Part shown: piece after piece, positions 59,192-64,000 of the stretch
How positions within the stretch are numbered: position 1 is the stretch's first letter
Layout of the letters: every line of letters starts with the position of its first letter
NCBI GenBank assembly: GCA_030849805.1
Contig: JASANZ010002243.1
Coordinates: forward strand, 1-64,000
Reading direction: 5' to 3'
Origin: Sergeia podlipaevii
Taxonomy: Eukaryota > Euglenozoa > Kinetoplastea > Trypanosomatida > Trypanosomatidae
DNA: 64,000 nucleotides
Notes under the pieces: generated by a model
Seen by the model: the letters and a program-made list of their open reading frames with translations, nothing else
Told to the model about the DNA's origin: nothing
Database searches by the model: none
Position numbers and translations under genes: made by a program

Positions 59192-60352
59192 GAATCCCAA
59201 AGAAACAGATAGTTCCTATTATTGCCCACTAGCGAGGGATAGAACCAAGTTTGAAGGGAAGAAGGGGGAATGAAGGGGTTGCGCGTTTGGGATTTTTTTT
59301 TAGTGCTAAGTGCTGGAGGCTTTTTCTCTATTTTTCGGTTTGTAACTTCCCCACCAGTTGTTTGATAAATTTTACTATAGACGTAGAGAGAGAGCGAGAG
59401 AAAGAGAGGGCTATAGAGTGAGTGAGAGTTAAAAAAAAATATCCTTCGCAGAGTGATTTACCAGCGGGTATAACGCTACTATCGTAGCAGTTTTCGTTCG
59501 CTCAAGTTCTAGCCCTTAGAGACCTAAAGAGTTTCCGCTTTCAACAAAAAGGGACGCTGCGGTTTACAATTTTAAATTATAAGTAGACTATGGTACCTAG
59601 AGTGTTGCCTTTGGTAATAATAATAATAATAATGATAACCTACAATTACAGCTATTAACAACGGAAAGTGACTGCGGATATGTGCACGCGTAAATACTAG
59701 AAGTAAAAAAAAAAGGAGAAAAAAACAAACAAACAAAAAGAAGCAATAATGATCACAAAGTGAAGAAGCATTCAGTCGTAGTACCCTGAAGACACATCAA
59801 ATAAAACCAGCCAAGTGTACTGTATTTATTTCTATTGAAGCATGTACATCTTCTTCCTCATACATATAAGTGCTTTTTTTTTTCGAAAATGGTTGAGTTA
59901 AAGCAAATATGAGCGCAAAGCAGTATCACAAACACACATACACACACAGAAAAAAAAGAACGTTTTTATATATAAAAAGAAAAGCGACACTTTATCTACG
60001 GAGTGCTAGGAGGAGAAAAGTACATAAAAGCAAGTGTACAAGACAAGATGGTGCCAGTGTATATGTAAAGAGCACTCCGCGGCGTCTAAATCGTAAGTTT
60101 TCAGATACGTGCAGGTGCACGATTGATAATCTCAAACAAACAAACGAAAAAGAGGGAAAGACACTGTCGATAAAGCAGATCTTATTGCAGCACACACACA
60201 CACAAAAAGTTGTAGCAGCACAATGAAAGCATAAGAAAAACCTTTGTTACTTCTCCCTCTCCGTAAGGACTTGTTTTCTTTGACTCTTTCCCTTTTTTTT
60301 CCTTTGTGTGTGTGCGTGTGTGCCCCCCCCTACCATTTTTTTTCTTTCTCTT
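59192..60352. other. Intergenic/UTR region
   Basis: A 1.16-kb gap with (AAT)n near 59615-59635 and A-runs. The stretch at about 59450-59570 is less AT-rich than its surroundings but has no tRNA-like or snoRNA-like organisation I can recognise. Confidence 0.6.
59375..59408 (-). promoter_or_regulatory. Candidate trans-splice acceptor of the JMJD7-like gene
   Basis: A (CT)n-rich tract on the minus strand (59385-59408), then CGTCTATAG with AG at 59375-59376. The predicted 5' UTR is about 184 bases. Confidence 0.55.
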
Positions 60353-63300
60353 TCACTTGATTTTGTATGGAACTGCTTTGGAGCAGTAAATTTCTCCGCT
60401 CTCTGTATAAAGCCGTATGGAGAGAAACGCGCCTTCACACGTAGCACAGCTGAGCACCACTTTCTTGCTCGCTTCCGCCATGGAGTACCTCTGCCGATCC
60501 TGCAGGTGTTCATGCTCGTTCTCATATGGGGCATTCGCTGTGCTCCACACATCGGGCCCTTCTCCCCCTCTTCCTACTGCACCTCCTCCTCTCTCCATGC
60601 CGATCTGAGAGGGAAATAGCAGCTGCGCAAGCGCGGCACTAGTGGAAAAGCGTACGGAAAGGTCGTGCTCCCATATGAGCAGGCACGGCGCCAGGTGCGT
60701 GAAGGCAAGACCCCACGTTCTACCAGGCACGGCCATACCAACACTGCCGTTCGTTTCTCCCACAATCCCAGAGCTAGTTGAGAAAAATGAGCCAGACGGA
60801 GTGCTGCTTGTTTCCCTTGGCACTGTCTGCTGTTGATAAAACGGGGCAGACTCTAAGGCGGCCTTTGCATCTTTCTTGCTTCTGAACACGCCTCCCCACC
60901 AAGACTTGGCTTTGCCAGCATCTTCCGCACTGGCAGTAGCCGCTATCTCGTCCCTCGGGTCGCTGCTCCCTCTTCTGTCGCCACTGCTCAGTACATTTCT
61001 CATGAGTCCCATAGCGCCACCGAGAGCAGCATTGGCCACGTGATGTGCAGCGCCAGCTCGCTGTTTCCACCCACTCCTACTGGAGCTCAATGCCCCTGTT
61101 GAGGAGCCTGCTGCTGCTGCTGCTGCTGCCGCTGCCGCTGCGAGATCTTGCTTGTATATATAGAGCCACTTGGGATAGAAAAAAGTATCCTTCACAGGGA
61201 AGCGTGCCTCACAGGCAGACCATGCCTGGCGCGTGTAGGCGGCGACAAGGTTGAGGGAGTCTGGTATCATGCGGCTCACGACGCCGAGTTTGGAGCGTCG
61301 ATTGCGTTGCGCTTGCAGATGGTCGCGGCACATATCCTTCGCCTCCTTACTAGTTTCTTCGTAGCAGGCAAAGAAATGCATAGTGGTGCCACGAGTTGCG
61401 AAGAGAAAGCGGCCACCATGCACAAACTGAAGGTGCTCCACACGATGTGCTTCTTGCTCTATCGTGGCTACGGCACTCGCGGTGAAGGTACCGCTTGCAG
61501 TCATGCTTGGGGGTCCTGGAGAAAGGGCAGCGGCGATGGCAGAAGTGGAGGCCATAGAGGCGTTATTAGCGGTCGCGGAAAGACGGGAGCCGCTTAGGTC
61601 CAAAACAGCCGCGGGCATTCCTCTTTCCATGGACATCGCTGAAGACGGCGGCGGCGGCGGTGTTGGTGCAGACGGCACACGCGAAAAGACAGGCACCCGG
61701 AATCCTATACGAAACTCACGCAGCTCCACAAAGCACCAGCGAGATTCCTGAGTCGCGTACAAGGTACCCTCAACCCCCTGAACTCCGTGCTTTTCATGGG
61801 CTCCATCCATCACGTTGGCTGCGCCTCCACTGCCTGCTCCTGTTGTATTGGGAACCAGTTGCCACATTGTAATGCGGGTTGCATATTCACTGCACGCCGC
61901 CACTAGTGCTCTCTCCACCGGTGCGCGAGCAGAAGCAGGTGCGCCACCCGCGTGGCCCTTGGCGTCCTCCCCTGTACCATCACCGCCCTCCTTGGTGCTG
62001 CCAACACCAGTATCACCGCTGCTAGTACTGGGCATTGGCGCGGGATCTGCGCAGAGCGCAAGACTGGCGAGACGGTTCTTGTGTGCTCGCTGCTGAGTGG
62101 CGATCTCCTCAAGGCGCACGCGTGCTCCTGTGACGGCGAGAGGCCCCTCCGCAAGATCCGCGCTGTACCGGAGCAGCGTGAAGCCGAGTGGGGAGGCTGC
62201 GCTGCGAATCAACAGGCGACCGTTGGCATAGTCGATGCATAAAGGAAAAGGGACAGTCGGAGAGGCCGCAACCGCAGCGGTTGCATGTGGAACAGCAGCT
62301 GTGGCTGGCACAGACGGCGGAGAGACGTCACGGCCACCCGTTTCTTCGCCTGTTTTACTTCGTTGTTCTGCGGAGTCGTCAGTATTGGGGGAGGTGGGGG
62401 GCAGCTGCGGTGATGTCTCGTGCACCGCGAGAGTGGTGGGCTGACCAGATACTGTGCTAGCCAAGCCAGTGGACCACAGCGACCACCGACTACCCACTAT
62501 ACCAGCAGCCGGGGCAGCGGCAGCAGCATCTGCAAAAGAAAAGGAGTACACACAGCTTGCTAACTCCGGCTGTAGCGGGTTCGCATACACTACCAGCTCA
62601 CAAGTGGTAACGGCAAAGAGAATGCGAGTGTCCAGCAGCACGCGGAGTACTGGCCGTGGGGCGGCAATGGTGTGCTCCAGGTGCCCGCCATGCAGGAGAT
62701 AAATCCTGTGAGGACCATTGTCTCCCATCGGTGCTGGGCCCCCACCTACCAAGGCCACAGAGGGAAGCTCGTACAGAAGCGCCATCACGGCCACCCCCCC
62801 ACCTGCAAAGCCAACTGTCCCACCGTCTTCGTCTCCAGTTTCATCCTCCTCATCACCGCAGAAATCATTCTGTAAGGTGAAGGAGGAATCCTCAACCCCT
62901 GAGGTGTCCCTAGCGCCTTCGTTCACACCAAAATTGACGTCAGTGGGGTTACGGTGTCGTGAGTGTGCATGAGACTTGTGAGAGCAGCTGGAGTACTCAC
63001 GTGATTTCTGCAAAGCGGCGTCAGCGATGTTACTTCTCTCAGTCGTCGCTTCCTTTTCTTCATTATCCGCTGCAGGTGCATGCTGCTGGTGGGACTCCAA
63101 AAACCTGCTGTGCGCGAGGAAGACATCAATGTTGTGCTCGTTTATGATGAGATCGTCTGTGCCGAGGAGACGGCGAAAGGAGGCTGACGGTACATCCACA
63201 TCTATATCAATACCAGTGCTCGAGCACGTAGAGGAGCTCTCCAAAGATGGCAGTCTTTCTCCCCCTTCTGTCTGCGGCACTGCACACGTATCCACCATGA

Positions 63301-63859
63301 CATCTCTTACTGCATGCTCAGCCATCATACCACAAGCTGACGAGGAGGTGCTTTCCTTCTGTTCCTCCCTTCCGGTGCTTTGTGCCTGCCCCCTTGCCTT
63401 TGCAGACATTGCACCTTTTTTGATCATGTGCTTACGTACCATGGAGAAGGTGGCAGCGTCCGTGTTATACTGCGGGTCAAGTTGCAACTGACAGAGGGCT
63501 GGCTTAGCCGCTCGTCTCTTCCGCGCTTCCGGAGCTTCCGCATCCTTCGGGTCTACTGCCGGCACCTCTTCGTGCGTCTCGGACAGCGTCGGCCGTAGCC
63601 GAAACACGAGGAAGCCACTTTCGTGTCCCACACCTATGCGTGAGTATTTCTGGTTGATGCACAAGCACAGCGGTCGCACACACGATATCGCAATTGGAGA
63701 TGAAGCAGCTGCTGCTGTTGTTGCGGAGGATGCAGCTGCAGTGCTGTGTGTGCCTGCCTGGGACGCAGACGCCTGTGCAGCGTCGCGGCTGGCAGCGCCT
63801 AGTAGAATGACTCCATCATTGCCATCGTCCAAGTATTCCCAGCCCTCTACATCAGACAT
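60353..63859 (-). CDS. Very large PROPPIN (Atg18/WIPI-like) phosphoinositide-binding protein
   Basis: A 1168-aa protein starting at the ATG at 63859 (MSDVEGWEYLDDG). Scattered PROPPIN blade signatures are visible. An N-Q-K-Y-S-x-I-G-V-G-x-E-S-G-F-L-V-F strand lies at about 69-87. Next come LPSVALVGGGPAP with RIYLLHG (about 365-390) and LFAVTTCELVVY (about 414-425). An AH-K-N-R-L-A-S-L-A-L-C segment with VAACSEYATRITMW lies at about 592-666. LREFRIG is at about 713-719, followed after an insert by the strand GGRFLFATRGTTMHFF (about 815-830). The last pair corresponds to the family's FRRG phosphoinositide-binding motif and its following strand, but here it reads FRIG. Long low-complexity inserts separate the blades, and a 320-residue tail carries a run of 11 Ala. 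Yeast Atg18 is 500 aa. Autophagy or endolysosomal membrane function is inferred. Confidence 0.72.
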   Translation of the reverse strand: MSDVEGWEYLDDGNDGVILLGAASRDAAQASASQAGTHSTAAASSATTAAAASSPIAISCVRPLCLCINQKYSRIGVGHESGFLVFRLRPTLSETHEEVPAVDPKDAEAPEARKRRAAKPALCQLQLDPQYNTDAATFSMVRKHMIKKGAMSAKARGQAQSTGREEQKESTSSSACGMMAEHAVRDVMVDTCAVPQTEGGERLPSLESSSTCSSTGIDIDVDVPSASFRRLLGTDDLIINEHNIDVFLAHSRFLESHQQHAPAADNEEKEATTERSNIADAALQKSREYSSCSHKSHAHSRHRNPTDVNFGVNEGARDTSGVEDSSFTLQNDFCGDEEDETGDEDGGTVGFAGGGVAVMALLYELPSVALVGGGPAPMGDNGPHRIYLLHGGHLEHTIAAPRPVLRVLLDTRILFAVTTCELVVYANPLQPELASCVYSFSFADAAAAAPAAGIVGSRWSLWSTGLASTVSGQPTTLAVHETSPQLPPTSPNTDDSAEQRSKTGEETGGRDVSPPSVPATAAVPHATAAVAASPTVPFPLCIDYANGRLLIRSAASPLGFTLLRYSADLAEGPLAVTGARVRLEEIATQQRAHKNRLASLALCADPAPMPSTSSGDTGVGSTKEGGDGTGEDAKGHAGGAPASARAPVERALVAACSEYATRITMWQLVPNTTGAGSGGAANVMDGAHEKHGVQGVEGTLYATQESRWCFVELREFRIGFRVPVFSRVPSAPTPPPPPSSAMSMERGMPAAVLDLSGSRLSATANNASMASTSAIAAALSPGPPSMTASGTFTASAVATIEQEAHRVEHLQFVHGGRFLFATRGTTMHFFACYEETSKEAKDMCRDHLQAQRNRRSKLGVVSRMIPDSLNLVAAYTRQAWSACEARFPVKDTFFYPKWLYIYKQDLAAAAAAAAAAAGSSTGALSSSRSGWKQRAGAAHHVANAALGGAMGLMRNVLSSGDRRGSSDPRDEIAATASAEDAGKAKSWWGGVFRSKKDAKAALESAPFYQQQTVPRETSSTPSGSFFSTSSGIVGETNGSVGMAVPGRTWGLAFTHLAPCLLIWEHDLSVRFSTSAALAQLLFPSQIGMERGGGAVGRGGEGPDVWSTANAPYENEHEHLQDRQRYSMAEASKKVVLSCATCEGAFLSIRLYTESGEIYCSKAVPYKIK

Positions 63860-63861
63860 GT

Positions 63862-63888
63862 CTGCCGAAAGGGAGGAGAGAAGAAATA
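63862..63888 (-). promoter_or_regulatory. Candidate trans-splice acceptor of the PROPPIN gene
   Basis: A T/C tract on the minus strand (63866-63888) ends in CGGCAG (AG at 63862-63863) only two bases before the ATG at 63859. If used, the 5' UTR outside the spliced leader would be two bases. Confidence 0.45.
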
Positions 63889-64000
63889 ACAATTGTGATC
63901 AAGTACAGAATTAAGGAGTAAAAATAAAATAATAGCAAATTACAAAATGATATTAGCACCAAAACATATATATAAAAAAAAGGCAACGCAAACAAATAAT

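Noticed and set aside
59450..59570. tRNA gene in the less AT-rich island
   Set aside because: No T-arm GTTCRANNC consensus with matching acceptor stem could be arranged on either strand.

Overview
The window looks like nuclear DNA of a trypanosomatid (kinetoplastid) protist. Sixteen intact genes and one partial gene all lie on the minus strand with no visible introns. Balanced-composition coding blocks are separated by AT-rich gaps full of homopolymers and (TA)n, (AAT)n and (TATG)n microsatellites. Upstream of many start codons the minus strand shows a polypyrimidine tract followed by AG, the signature of spliced-leader trans-splicing. Two adjacent genes encode mitochondrial DNA ligases of the kinetoplast (LIG k) type, which points directly to Kinetoplastea. 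The genus cannot be fixed from the sequence alone. The whole window is best read as one polycistronic transcription unit running from high to low coordinates.

In transcription order (right to left) the genes are: a very large PROPPIN/Atg18-like protein (60353-63859); a JMJD7-like JmjC protein (57554-59191); a UTP5/WDR43-like ribosome biogenesis factor (53589-56867); a multi-membrane-span protein (51265-52317); a probable mitoribosomal protein mS38 (49073-49810); an unrecognised protein (47158-48399); two LIG k-type ligases (44620-46260 and 42280-43755); a thioredoxin-fold protein that resembles bacterial CnoX/YbbN (39309-41156); two tandem FUSC-type membrane proteins (33435-38135 and 28049-32656); a GNL1-type circularly permuted GTPase (24272-26818); prefoldin subunit 3 (23346-23927); an unrecognised, probably mitochondrial protein (19469-22216); a protein with three copies of an unusual zinc finger (16982-18967); a WWE + WD40 protein with an N-myristoylation motif (14535-16181); a membrane J-domain protein (11625-13022); a giant MORN-repeat protein with one clear and one degenerate FYVE-type finger (3679-10137); and the N-terminal part of a low-complexity protein cut by the left edge (1-859).

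As usual in trypanosomatids the neighbours do not form one pathway. Loose themes are mitochondrial genome and protein maintenance (both ligases, mS38, the CnoX-like protein and possibly the two unrecognised proteins), ribosome biogenesis and folding (UTP5, GNL1, prefoldin, the J protein, JMJD7-like) and phosphoinositide reading (FYVE-MORN and PROPPIN). The points most worth following are the WWE-WD40 fusion, the CnoX-like mitochondrial candidate, the gene-conversion mosaic between the two FUSC genes, and a zinc-finger duplication that carried the gene's own start codon into the reading frame.

No tRNA, rRNA, CRISPR array, transposon or strand-switch region was recognised. All domain calls come from reading motifs by eye; no database search was possible.
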